A stretch of 48,484 nt of DNA, taken from positions 1 to 48,484 of the forward strand of contig SWDT01000470.1 in the NCBI GenBank assembly GCA_009193035.1, given 5' to 3'. This DNA is from Halicephalobus mephisto. Lineage: Eukaryota > Nematoda > Chromadorea > Rhabditida > Panagrolaimidae. The notes beneath the pieces are model-generated. The model was given only the letters and a program-made list of their open reading frames with translations, made no database searches and was not told the DNA's origin. A program made the translations under genes and the position numbers. Each line of letters opens with the position of its first letter. The stretch's first letter is position 1. Shown in pieces: positions 39,130 to 48,484 of the stretch.

Positions 39130-39900
39130 TTCACTAAAACTGTCGATTTCGAAGTTTTGAATTTAACTTTGAATTAATCCTAGTTCAAAAATCGAAGGAT
39201 CTAAGCTAGAATTGAATGATTTTAATTCGAAAATTAGATGTTTCAAATTCGAATCGGACTAATTCGGGTTCGAAGTTCAAGAAGTCCGAATTAGAATTAA
39301 ACTATTTCGAATTCAAACTTGAACTGATTTGATTCTAATTCGGACTTTTCGAATTTGAAAATTGAACTGTTTATTCTAGTTTAAAATTTTTGATTTTCAA
39401 AGTTTGAAGAATTTGAATTTCGAAAAATCCGAACTAAAATCGAATTATTTTAATTTCGAAATTTGAAAAATTTGAATTTCGAATAAAAAGTTCGAACTTA
39501 AATTTCGAAAAATCCGAACTAAAATAGAATTATTTAAATTTCGAAAATTGGGAGATCTGAATTAGGACTGAACTTACTCAAATTCGAAAATCAAAAATTC
39601 TAAACTAGAATAAAAAGTTCGAATTTAAATTTCGAAAAATCCGAACTAAAATAGAATTATTTAAATTTCGAAGTTTGAAAAATTTGAATTAGAATCTGAT
39701 TAATTCAAATTTGAATTTCGAAAAATCCGAACTAAAATAGAATTATTTAAATTTCAAATTTTGGAAAATTTGAATTTCGAATAAAAAGTTCGAATTTGAA
39801 TTTCGAAAAATTCGAATTAAAATAGAATTATTTAAATTTCGAAGTTTGAAAAATTTGAATTTCGAAAAATCCGAATTAGAATATAAAATTTCAAAAAATT
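39130..39900. repeat. Irregular array of AATTTCGAAAAATCCGAACT
   Basis: Phrases AATTTCGAAAAATCCGAAC, TAAAATAGAATTATTTAAAT and TTCGAAGTTTGAAAAATTTG recur with periods near 65 and 130 bp. Confidence 0.8.
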
Positions 39901-39929
39901 GAAAATTCTGATTTTCACTAAAAAATAGC

Positions 39930-40300
39930 GTGTTTGTTTTTAATTTTGTCCCTCAAATTCGAAATTGCCTCGCGCAGTGACCTTCTAGACCATTATTGTC
40001 GGAGATGCCAATTACTCACTGACCTGGTCCACGGCTTTAATCGAGCCATGGAGCGGATGACCGCTTTCTGTCCAAATCTCCCCTTTTTTCGTTTATCCTT
40101 CATCGCAATCTCGAGAATATCAAAGAAAAGAATTCCACTTTGTTCATTTACTTTCGACGATTAAAATCATTTTCAAATTCAAAGTGCCACGCGAAATGCA
40201 AATATTATTATCCATCAACACGGTCGATTCTTGTTAGATTTCCCTTTATTTGTCTGAAAATTTGTTGACAGCCTTGGCCACAGCCCAATTTTCGAATACT
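39930..40300. other. Unassigned island, open on both strands
   Basis: A plus frame 39934-40164 (no early ATG) and a minus frame reading ...MKDKRKKGRFGQKAVIRSMA... that ends at a donor-like ACCAG/GTCAGT near 40027. Neither has a recognised family or partner exon. Confidence 0.22.
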
Positions 40301-40880
40301 CATTTGTAGGTAATTCGGTCCTTGTGCGAATTTTCAACGTACATTTTTAGGTCCTTGTGCGAATTTTCAAACCATATTTTCGATCTTTATATGAATTTTA
40401 AAATAATAATAGTCTTGAAGCGAAATTAAGAATTTTTTCTTTTTTAGGTCCTGAAGCGAAATTATGAATTTTATTTTTCAAGGTCCTGAAGCGAAATTAA
40501 GATTTTTTTATTTTTAGGTCCTGAAGCGAAATTAAGATTTTTTCTTTTTTAGGTCCTGAAGCGAAATTAAGATTTTTTTATTTTTAGGTCCTGAAGCGAA
40601 ATTAAAATTTTTTTATTTTTTTGGTCCTGAAGCGAAATTAAAATTTTTTTATTTTTTTGGTCCTGAAGCGAAATTAAAATTTTTTTATTTTTTTGGTCCT
40701 GAAGCGAAATCAAGATTTTTTTTTGGTCCTGAAGCGAAATTAAAATTTTTATTTTTCAAGGTCCTGAAGCGAAATTATAATTTTTATTTCTTTAGGTCCT
40801 GAAGCGAAATTATGAATTTTATTTTTTTGGTCCTTGTGCGAATTTTGAAACCATATTTTCGATCTTCATATGAATTTTAA
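40300..40880. repeat. Tandem array, about twelve units of 35 bp
   Basis: AGGTCCTGAAGCGAAATTAA followed by a T-rich filler repeats every 35-36 bp (40447, 40482, 40517, 40552, 40587 and on). The end units carry the variant GGTCCTTGTGCGAATTTT. Confidence 0.92.
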
Positions 40881-40919
40881 AATAACAATGGTCTTGAAAC
40901 GAAATTGAGAATTTTAATT

Positions 40920-41175
40920 TTTTAAATTTTATTATTCTATTGTTGTTCTGAAAAAAATTAATCAAATATGAATTTTATTTTTTTCAATTTTTTGATGGTT
41001 GATTCAGCCCACGCAGACGCCAAGCCTATCTTGACCATTTCAACTTTTTTGTCCCAAATTCAAAGCAGATGGCTCATTTGGTTCTGATTTCATTCAAAGA
41101 TCGTTTTATTGGATCTGGTTCAGGATTTATGCCCCAAAGGACCAGTGGCTCAGCTAGTGGTCAAAGAATAAACCG
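40920..41175. other. Unique spacer
   Basis: 40990-41175 is of ordinary composition. A tRNA A-box-like TGGCTCAGCTAGTGG at about 41150 is not backed by a cloverleaf. No gene. Confidence 0.35.
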
Positions 41176-41179
41176 AGTG

Positions 41180-41930
41180 TCGTTCGCGACGGGACCGTTA
41201 TTTGGAATTTTTTAAAAAAGAAAATTTCAAAAATAATTAATTTCATTACGAAGAATGATTAAAAAGTTGATAAAAGACTTTATGGTCTTATAATAAATTA
41301 AATTTTTTTCGTGGCAAGACCATAATTCAAAATTTGCCTTTCAAAAGTAAAAGTTATTAGTTTCGCCACGAATGATGATTAAAAAATTAATAAACGACTT
41401 TATGGTCCTAAAAAGAATAAAATACTTTTCGTGGTAAGACCATAATTCAAAATTTGCCTTTCAAAAGTAAAAGTTATTTAAAAAAGTTATTAATTTCATC
41501 ACAAATGATGCTTAAAAAATTAATAAACGACTTTATGGTCCTAAAAAGAATAAAATACTTTTCGTGATGGGATTGTTATTTGAATTTTTTTTCAAAAAAT
41601 AAAAAGTATTTAAAAAAGTTATTAGTTTCGCCACGAATGATGATTAAAAAGTTGATAAACAACTTTATGGTCCTAAAACGAATTAAATATTTTTCGTGAT
41701 GGGATTGTTATTTGAATTTTTTTCAAAAAATAAAAAAATTTCGAAGAACCGTTGGTTCGGTCACGAACTATGCCTGTAGGATTAGTAACAAAGTTCATTA
41801 TCTAAGTATGAATCAAGCATCCCTCGCAGAAGAATCACTATTTGAATTTTTTTCAAATGAAAATACGTCAAATATGAAGTCTTTGGTCTCGCCACGAATA
41901 AGGTTTAATTTATTTTTTGACTAGGAATTT
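41180..41930. repeat. Tandem array, five to six units of 120-135 bp
   Basis: GACTTTATGGTCCTAAAA recurs near 41275, 41397, 41528 and 41661, with TCGCCACGAATGATGATTAA and TTTTCGTG(G/A)(T/C)(A/G)(A/G)GA(C/T). The last unit is more diverged and holds a spurious frame (41712-41924). Confidence 0.85.
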
Positions 41931-41939
41931 GATAAATTT

Positions 41940-42420
41940 ACTTTTAAACATCATTCGTGGTGGGATTAATTTTTATTTTTTAAACATTTTCAACGATGGT
42001 CCCGTCACGAAAAAATTTGATATATTTTTTGAGTATTAATTTGATAATTATTTGATAATTATTCATGGTGGAATAATTTTTTGGTTTTTTAAAGGTGCAT
42101 TTTTAGGGAAGATCCCATCACGTACCGTACCTGGTTTTTTTGTTAATTTTATTAATGCTTTTTTAAGTAATTTTTTAGTTTTTTAATAATATATTTTTAG
42201 GGACGATCTCATCACGTACCGTACCTGGTTTTTTTGTTAATTTTATTAATGCTTTTTAACTAATTTTTTAATAATGTATTTTTGGGGATGATCTCATCAC
42301 GTACCGTACCTGGTTTTTTTGTTAATTTTATTAATGCTTTTTTAAATAATTTTTTAGTTTTTTAATAATGTATTTTTGGAGATGATCCCGCCACGAACGG
42401 TACCTGGTTTTTTGAGTACT
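41940..42420. repeat. Tandem array of ACGTACCGTACCTGG units, about 90 bp
   Basis: CATCACGTACCGTACCTGG with TTTTTTTGTTAATTTTATTA occurs at about 42117, 42210 and 42297, then a variant CGCCACGAACGGTACCTGG near 42390. Confidence 0.88.
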
Positions 42421-43040
42421 AGCTTAGTGACCCTGTGTGATTCGCGCAACAATCGATCACAACTGCCTGGCCGATGTCGGATTTTTGGCGGCAAAAGGGC
42501 ACTTGTCGGATTAACCCAGCTCTGTTCAGTGAGTCACTCGGAAGTCTGATTCATCTTGATTGTGATTCTGATAAGTTCCAATTTGACTTTTTTTTAAAAA
42601 AAAACTAATTTTAAAAATTTCAAATTTATTAATGAAAAAAAATTTTTTTTTAAGTTAATCATTATTTTTTTGGATTTTTTAGAAAATGAAAAAAACCAGT
42701 CATTGAGACCATTTTTCCTCGTCCACAAAAGGACCAAGAGTCATTCTGGCCACTGTTCTTCAACCAAAAACCGAATTCTGAAACGTCCGGAATTTCGAAA
42801 TAAGATGGATTCTTCGTGAGGGAATTTTAGGTAGATTTATGTTGTTTTTGGTCATGGAGAGAATTCTTTGAATTTTTTAATTAAAATTTCGTAAAAAAAA
42901 CCTAAAAATTTTCGGAATTTTTTCCAGTTTTGAAAATTTCTAAAATTCCGAAATTTTTGGAATTTTTAATTTTTTAAAATTCTGTAAAAAATTCCGAAAT
43001 TTTTGGAATTCTGTAAAAAATTCTAAAAATTTTTGTTTTT
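42421..43040. other. Unique island then AT-rich spacer
   Basis: 42425-42540 is open on the plus strand to a donor-like TGTTCA/GTGAGT (42538), but the frame begins in the preceding repeat, so it is not accepted. 42690-42850 is unique without an exon. Confidence 0.3.
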
Positions 43041-43480
43041 GTATTTCCTGGTCCTGCAACGAAAGTCAATTTTTTCTTAGTTCTACAACGAAAATTAATT
43101 TTTTTTTACTTTGTGGTCCCGAGACGAAAATTAACTTTTCTTTTTTGTTTCCTGGTCCTGTAACGAAAATTAATTTTTTTTTTACTTTCTGGTCCCGAGA
43201 CGAAAATAAACTTTTTTTCAGTATTTCCTCTCGCAACGAAAATTATGTTTTTTTTGTACTTCCTGGTCCCGAGACGAAAATTAACTTTTCTTTTTTCCAT
43301 TTTCTAATCTCACAGCGAAAATTAGTTTTTTCCTGGTCCCGAGACGAAAATTAACTTTTCTTTTTTGTTTCCTGGTTCTGTGACGAAAATTGTTTTCTTT
43401 TTCTATTTCCTACTCCCGCGATGAAAGCTCATGTTTCGTAATTACCTTCAAGTGGTCTCATCGCGAAATAATTTCAAATG
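43040..43480. repeat. Array of GGTCCCGAGACGAAAATTAA units
   Basis: CCTGGTCCCGAGACGAAAAT and CCTGGTCCTGTAACGAAAAT alternate about eight times at 40-65-bp spacing. Open frames on both strands (43106-43354) are translations of the repeat. Confidence 0.9.
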
Positions 43481-43489
43481 CTGACCGGA

Positions 43490-44080
43490 CCTTTTTTCGC
43501 GAACAATGGAAAATTGGGAACGTCTGGCAAATGGACTGGTCCCTCGTCTCGTCTTCTGGTGTTCATTAGTCCGATTGAGAAAAAACAAAAATCCCAAAAA
43601 AAAACGATTTTATTTTACATTTTCGAGATCTTATTTTTTTCCTAAAATTCCCCCATTTTTGACTGACATATTTTTAAAAAAAAATTTTTGTTGCATTTTA
43701 AATAAGAATTTTTTTTGAAAAAAATGTTTTTTTTAAAATGTTTTTTTTAAAAAAGTCAAATATTCCGAAATTTCGTCCCTCTTGAGGCCCATCGCTGAAT
43801 TTCGCGCAAGAACCGAATCTTGTCATTTCCCCTCGGGACCAGGATGCATTGCCATTTCGGTTCAGCCTTATTAGGTTCGCTCCATCGACAAAAGCCGCTG
43901 CTTCCGAACCGGCTTAGTTTCCACATCGAACATTGGCCGTCTAATCCGCCGCGACACTCGGTTGTCGCGAATTTTACTGCTTTTTTTGATTAGACTGCCA
44001 TTTATGCAAATTTTAAAATCTCAAGATTTCAAAGATACCAAACTTGTCCGAAATTCATGGTCGATTTCAACATAACTGAG
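43490..44080. other. Unique islands, no gene assigned
   Basis: 43780-44000 is one of the most GC-rich intergenic patches, with CCGCGACACTCGGTTGTCGCG (inverted CGCGACA/TGTCGCG at about 43952-43972). 43506-43718 has an ATG frame of 70 codons that runs into T/A-rich DNA. No family recognised. Confidence 0.3.
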
Positions 44081-44359
44081 AAGTTAAATTTTTGTGAATT
44101 AAAATTTCGAAAATTTTTATGAATTAAATTTTTGAAAATTCTATGAACTAAAATTTCGAAAATTCTGAACTAAAATTTTGAAGATTTTTGTGAATTAAAA
44201 TTTCGAAGATTTTTGTGAATTTACTTTTTCGAAAAAATTCTTTGATTACGGTAATAGGCTAAAATTATGGATTATTATAACTTTATTGAGAGTTTTGAGG
44301 ATATACTGGATGGCTTTCGAACCTTTTAGAACCACAAAAATACAGAATTTTATAATTTC

Positions 44360-45720
44360 GTAATTTTAGGTCTTGACTGGAAAATTTCGAAATTCTTCTC
44401 GAGACAAATTTTCCGAAATTTTTTAATTTTTTTAGTTTTTAAATAATGATTTAGAATTTAATAGATAATTCTAAAAACACTAAAACATAAAATTTTTTAC
44501 TTTTTGGTCTCGACTGGAAAATTTCGAAATTTTTCTCGAGACAAATTTTTTAATTTTTTTAGTTTTTAAAAATGATTCAGAATTTTTTCGGATGTTTTTG
44601 AAATTTTTTAAAAACGAAATAAATACTAACTTTTGGACTTTTCGAACTTGATTGTAATGTTTCGAAGGTGTGCGTCAAAGTATTTTTTGGGATTTCATCA
44701 CATATTGTTTATCAAAACAGTATGATTCACGATCAGATTGGATGATTGTGTACTGTTCAAGCTCTCTTATATAATAATTTTTACAATTTCCGGTCTTGAG
44801 TGGAAAACTATAAAAGTTAATTTTTACGAATATTTTCAATTTTTTTATAAATGTAGTTTTATAAATTTCAAAAATATATAAATTTAGAAATTTTTACAAT
44901 TTTTGGTCTTAAGTAGAAAGCTATAAAAGTTAATTTTTATGAATATTTTTAATTTTTTTATAAATGTAGTTTTAGAAATTTCAAAAATATATAAATTTAG
45001 AAACTTAAAAATTTTTAGTTTTGAATGAGAAGTTATAAAAGTTAATTTTTACAAACATTTTTAATTTTTTTATAAATCTAGTTTTAGAAATTTCAAAAAT
45101 ATACAAATTTAGAAACTTAAAAATTTTTAGTTTTTGGTCTTGAGTGGAAAATTTGTGCCAAAATAGATTTTGGAAATTTCGGACGTTTCTTATTTTTATA
45201 GTAGTACGATTTTGGACTTACTAGAACCATATAAATACTAAATTTTACAGTTTCCGGTCTGGACTAGAAAATTCGGAAATTCGTATCGAGACAATTTTCG
45301 GAATTTTTAAGTGAAAAAATTGATTTTTTTGATGCTGAAATTTTAGAACTTTTTAAACTTGTAAAAATATTGAATTTTTCAATTTTTTTAAAATCACAAA
45401 AACACTAAATTTTGAATTTATTGGTCCTGATTGGAAAATTTAGAAATTCCAAAAACTGTCTCGACACGAATTTCCAAATTTAAAAAATTGACTTTTAAAA
45501 ATTAAAGTTTTCAATTTTTTTAAAATCACAAAAATACTAAATTTTGGACTTTCTGGTCCTGATTGGAAAATTCGTGTCGAGACAATTTTTGAAATTTCCA
45601 AATTTAAAAAATTGACTTTTTTTAAAATTAAAGTTTTTAATTTTTTTTAAATCACAAAAAACACTAAATTTTGGACTTTCTGGTCCTGATTGGAAAATTC
45701 GTGTCGAGACAATTTCAGAT
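44360..45720. repeat. Composite arrays of GGTCTTGACTGGAAAATTTC units
   Basis: Three sub-arrays: about 150-bp units at 44370-44600, 110-115-bp units at 44780-45150 (TAAAAGTTAATTTTTA and GTAGTTTTA), and about 125-bp units at 45410-45720 (TTCTGGTCCTGATTGGAAAA and TTCGTGTCGAGACAATTT). Confidence 0.82.
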
Positions 45721-45783
45721 TTCGTAACTCCGTGTGGTTTCCATTTCTACAGTAACCCTGTTTCGAGATTATTTCGCTTTGAC

Positions 45784-46185
45784 TTGCCGAGTACCGATCA
45801 GTGGATTGCGTATCTTCGTGTCAGGAAGCCGAACCGGGAGTTGTGTACTGTACCGTTTGCGGATGCGCGAATTGCTCCCCGGAACCCTAATACCCTTGAT
45901 AAACAAAACCAGAACGTCTTGACCCTGGCGGATGATTGTTTATATTTTTCCAGAAGGGATCTTCTAAAAAAGTCCAAGTCATTCTGTCGAAATAATGCCA
46001 GTTTAGATCGGTTTTCGTCCCGCCCTTTTTTTGGACTGTTTGTCCATCCGGTCCTCCTGACCTTGCGCGGAGGGTCTTCCGGACAGTTTTGCGCAGCTTG
46101 TGCCGTTCATTGTCCTGGAAACGACAGTGTCTCTGTCAAATTACATAGTCGGGGTTCCAGGGCCGATACTCATTTGGAAAAATGA
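45784..46185 (+). CDS. Longest unassigned open frame outside the two genes (133 codons)
   Basis: Open from a TTG at 45784 to TGA at 46183-46185, with no ATG in frame, so any real exon would begin at a splice site. TATATTTTTCCAG at 45953 is a good plus-strand acceptor. The product after it has a CAACAVHC cysteine patch but no recognised domain. The minus strand is also open in parts. Composition is near 48% G+C, far above the neighbourhood. It could be an exon or a non-coding island. Confidence 0.27.
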   Translation: MPSTDQWIAYLRVRKPNRELCTVPFADARIAPRNPNTLDKQNQNVLTLADDCLYFSRRDLLKKSKSFCRNNASLDRFSSRPFFGLFVHPVLLTLRGGSSGQFCAACAVHCPGNDSVSVKLHSRGSRADTHLEK

Positions 46186-46269
46186 GTCGCAAAATTCATT
46201 ATTTGTCTTGTTTGGTTAGCTAGATGTCTCTACATTGATTTGTACAGCTGCATCCCCAACTTGCGATCT

Positions 46270-46620
46270 GGTACTTCTTACTGATTTTTCCAATTTTTCA
46301 GTTTTTTCAATTTTTTTCTAGAAATTTTTTCAGTTTTTTCAATTTTTTTCTAAATTTTTTCCGATTTTTCAATTTTTTTCTAGAAATTTTTACTTTTTTA
46401 ATTTTTTAAATTTTTTCCAATTTTTTCTAAAATTTTTTACCTTTCTAAATTTCTCCGATTTTTTAAATTTTTTCCAATTTTTCAGTTTTTTCAATTTTTT
46501 CTAGAAATTTTTATTTTTCTAAATTTTTCCAATTTTTTCTAAAATTTTTTACTTTTCTAAATTTTTCCAATTTTTTACTTTTCTAAAATTTAATTTTTGT
46601 GTTTTTTAAACTTCTTTATT
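46270..46620. repeat. T-rich short repeat TTTTTTCAATTTTTTTCTAG
   Basis: Many 20-35-bp units of TTTTCTAGAAATTTTT / CAGTTTTTTCAATTTTTT. Confidence 0.8.
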
Positions 46621-46779
46621 TTTGGATTTTTTTGTTTTTTTTAAATGGGAGAAATTTGTTTTGATAAATTTCCTTATTTTCCGTATTGGAATCGGATTAC
46701 GGAACATCATAGATGGCCCTGGGATTTTTGGAATCTGACAGATCTTTCTGAAATCTCGTAAAACAAAGCGAAAAATAAA

Positions 46780-47660
46780 TTTTACAATTTTCGGTTTCAA
46801 GTAAAAAGTTGTAAAAATTCGCGTCGGGATAATTTTCTGAAAATTTTTAATTTTTTACAATAGGTTAATTTTGAAAATGCGTAAAAATTTAATTTTGCAA
46901 TTTCCTGGTCCCAAGTGAAAAATTCCAAATTTTTTCAAAATTATAAATAAATTTTTTTAAATTTTTATTTTTTTAATAAAATAATTTTTAAATTTTTAAA
47001 ATTATATGAAAATTTAATTTTGCAATTTCCTGGTCCTAAGTGGAAAATTCTAGAATTTACGTAAATATTGTTTTTCGAATTTTTTCCACCCATATTTATA
47101 TTTTTAATAATACCATAATATTTTTGAAATTTTTAGAATTATATAAAAATTAAGATTTTATAATTTTGGTCTTAACTGGAAAATATTAAAATTTATAAAA
47201 ACAATTGTTTTCAAATTTTTCTATATACGTTTTTGGGCTTTTTATAGCATCGTGATATTTTCGAAATTTTTAGAATTATTTAAATTTTATAATTTTGGTC
47301 CTAACTGGAAAATATTAAAATTTATAAAAATAATTGTTTTCAAATTTCTTCATATACGTTTTTGGGCTTTTTATAGCATTGTGGTATTTTCGAAATTTTT
47401 AGAATTATTTAAAATTATTTAAATTTTATAATTTTGGTCTTAACTGGAAAATATTAAAATTTATAAAAACAATTGTTTTCAATTTTCTTCATATACGTTT
47501 TTGGGCTTTTTATAGCATCATGATATTTTCGAAATTTTTAGAATTATTTATAATTTTATAATTTTGGTCTTAACTGGAAAATATTAAAACTTATAAAAAT
47601 AATTGTTTTCAATTTTCTTCATATACGTTTTTGGGCTTTTTATAGCATCATGATATTTTC
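46780..47660. repeat. Arrays of GGTCCTAAGTGGAAAATTC and 130-bp TTTTTGGGCTTTTTATAGCAT units
   Basis: 46890-47060 has two diverged units. 47160-47660 has four units of 129-139 bp (GGTCTTAACTGGAAAATATT at 47168, 47297, 47436, 47566), each with CATATACGTTTTTGGGCTTT. Confidence 0.88.
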
Positions 47661-48484
47661 GAAATTTTATGTTAAATGTCTGTATATCGATTTGTACAGC
47701 TGCATCCCGAACTTACAGTGACTCATTCTTTACGGATTCCTTGGTTTTTCGAAATAAGGATAATTTTGTCAGTTGTTGTTCATTCAAAAATGTATAGCGT
47801 GTAATATTGAATTTCGTAACTTGCGCAACGAAATTTTTTTTTCGGATTTCTTGGTCGATTCAAAATGGATTTGCGAGGCCACTTTTTCCTCGGCCAATTC
47901 CGACATTTAAGGAAACAGTCATGGACCATTTTCTTCAAGAATTTTTTTGATTTTCTGACACAATTGTTTCGATACTAAAATTTCGTAGAAAATTCTGGAA
48001 TTTTTTAGAATGGAATCTCTGAGAAATTCTGGAATTTTATGGAATTTTTTGAAGAGTTTCTAAAATTTCGAAATTTTATGGAAAATTAAAATTCACTAAA
48101 TTATGAAATTTTCTGAAGGACTTCTAAAATTTCGGAATTTTATAGAAAATTAAAAATCTAATTTATAGAAAATTAAAATTTACTAAATTATGAAATTTTT
48201 TAAATTTTTCGAAGGACTTCTAAAATTTCGGAATTTTATACAATTTAAAAATCTAATTTTATAGAAAATCAAAAATCAGTAGATTATCAAGTTTTTTGAA
48301 GAGTTTCTAGAACCTCGAAAAAATTTGGAATGGCTTAGAATTTTCCAAATTTCATAAACCTTAAAAATTTTCGAACATCTCAGAATTCATTAATTTCCGG
48401 AATTGTCTAAATTTAATGTTTGTAATTTTCCACGATTTTCGAAGTTTGTGTTTTATTTTTTTATCTAACTATTAGAATCTATCC
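47661..48484. other. Right end: unique patches and degenerate repeats
   Basis: 47670-47720 repeats a sequence from 46225 (GATTTGTACAGCTGCATCCC). 47720-47940 is unique without an exon. 47990-48484 is a decayed array of TTCTAAAATTTCG(G/A)AATTTT units of about 65-75 bp. Confidence 0.5.

Noticed and set aside
41148..41205. tRNA-like A-box and T-loop-like words
   Set aside because: No acceptor or anticodon stem can be drawn; it merges into the adjoining repeat.
43106..43354. ORFs on both strands with repeated GTRKYKKN- or SRDENK-like blocks
   Set aside because: Translation of the GGTCCCGAGACGAAAATT array.
1..48484. CRISPR array
   Set aside because: Tandem units have similar spacers and the DNA is eukaryotic; arrays are minisatellites.
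1..48484. rRNA, snRNA, spliced-leader RNA or histone genes
   Set aside because: No recognisable conserved segments of these were found on either strand.

Overview
The window looks like AT-rich nematode nuclear DNA, probably Caenorhabditis or a close relative. Coding exons are short islands with GTAAGT/GTGAGT donors and TTTTCAG-type acceptors. The rest is minisatellite arrays and small inverted-repeat elements. No bacterial, viral or organellar gene organisation is visible. The genus call rests on exon style, the protein families present, and the abundance of ACAGTAA/TACTGTA and CACGA/GAGAC-type words; it is inference.

Two genes can be assembled with confidence, both on the minus strand. The first (about 6234-13744) is the amino-terminal part of a ZFHX/zfh-2-type zinc-finger transcription factor. 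Its six exons join in phase, and two introns cut through C2H2 fingers whose cysteine and histidine spacing is restored by splicing. The later fingers and the homeodomains typical of the family are not found and may lie beyond the left edge. The second (29096-32758) is a complete four-exon DEG/ENaC sodium channel subunit of 531 residues, with the HG motif, two membrane segments, cysteine-rich ectodomain and GxS filter. The two genes are unrelated in function and show no sign of being an operon.

Layout: 1-406 holds the 3' end of a piggyBac-like transposase gene with palindromes and a TTAA. 640-6230 holds arrays, a TA-flanked MITE (1838-2143), a Mutator-like repeat (4200-4570) and unassigned open frames. 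6234-13744 is the zinc-finger gene, with introns full of arrays. 13745-29095 is intergenic, with arrays, tRNA-like sequences, a foldable segment near 16.73 kb, a candidate small secreted peptide at 20876 and a long hairpin at 28648. 29096-32758 is the channel gene, with a foldback element in intron 1. 33-48.5 kb is almost entirely repeats, including a nested pair of inverted-repeat elements (33361-33816) whose unoccupied relative lies at 38285-38644, and a second Mutator-like copy (34253-34834).

Small islands of ordinary base composition punctuate the arrays. Many are open on both strands and are listed as unassigned. Array limits, copy numbers and unit lengths were estimated by eye.
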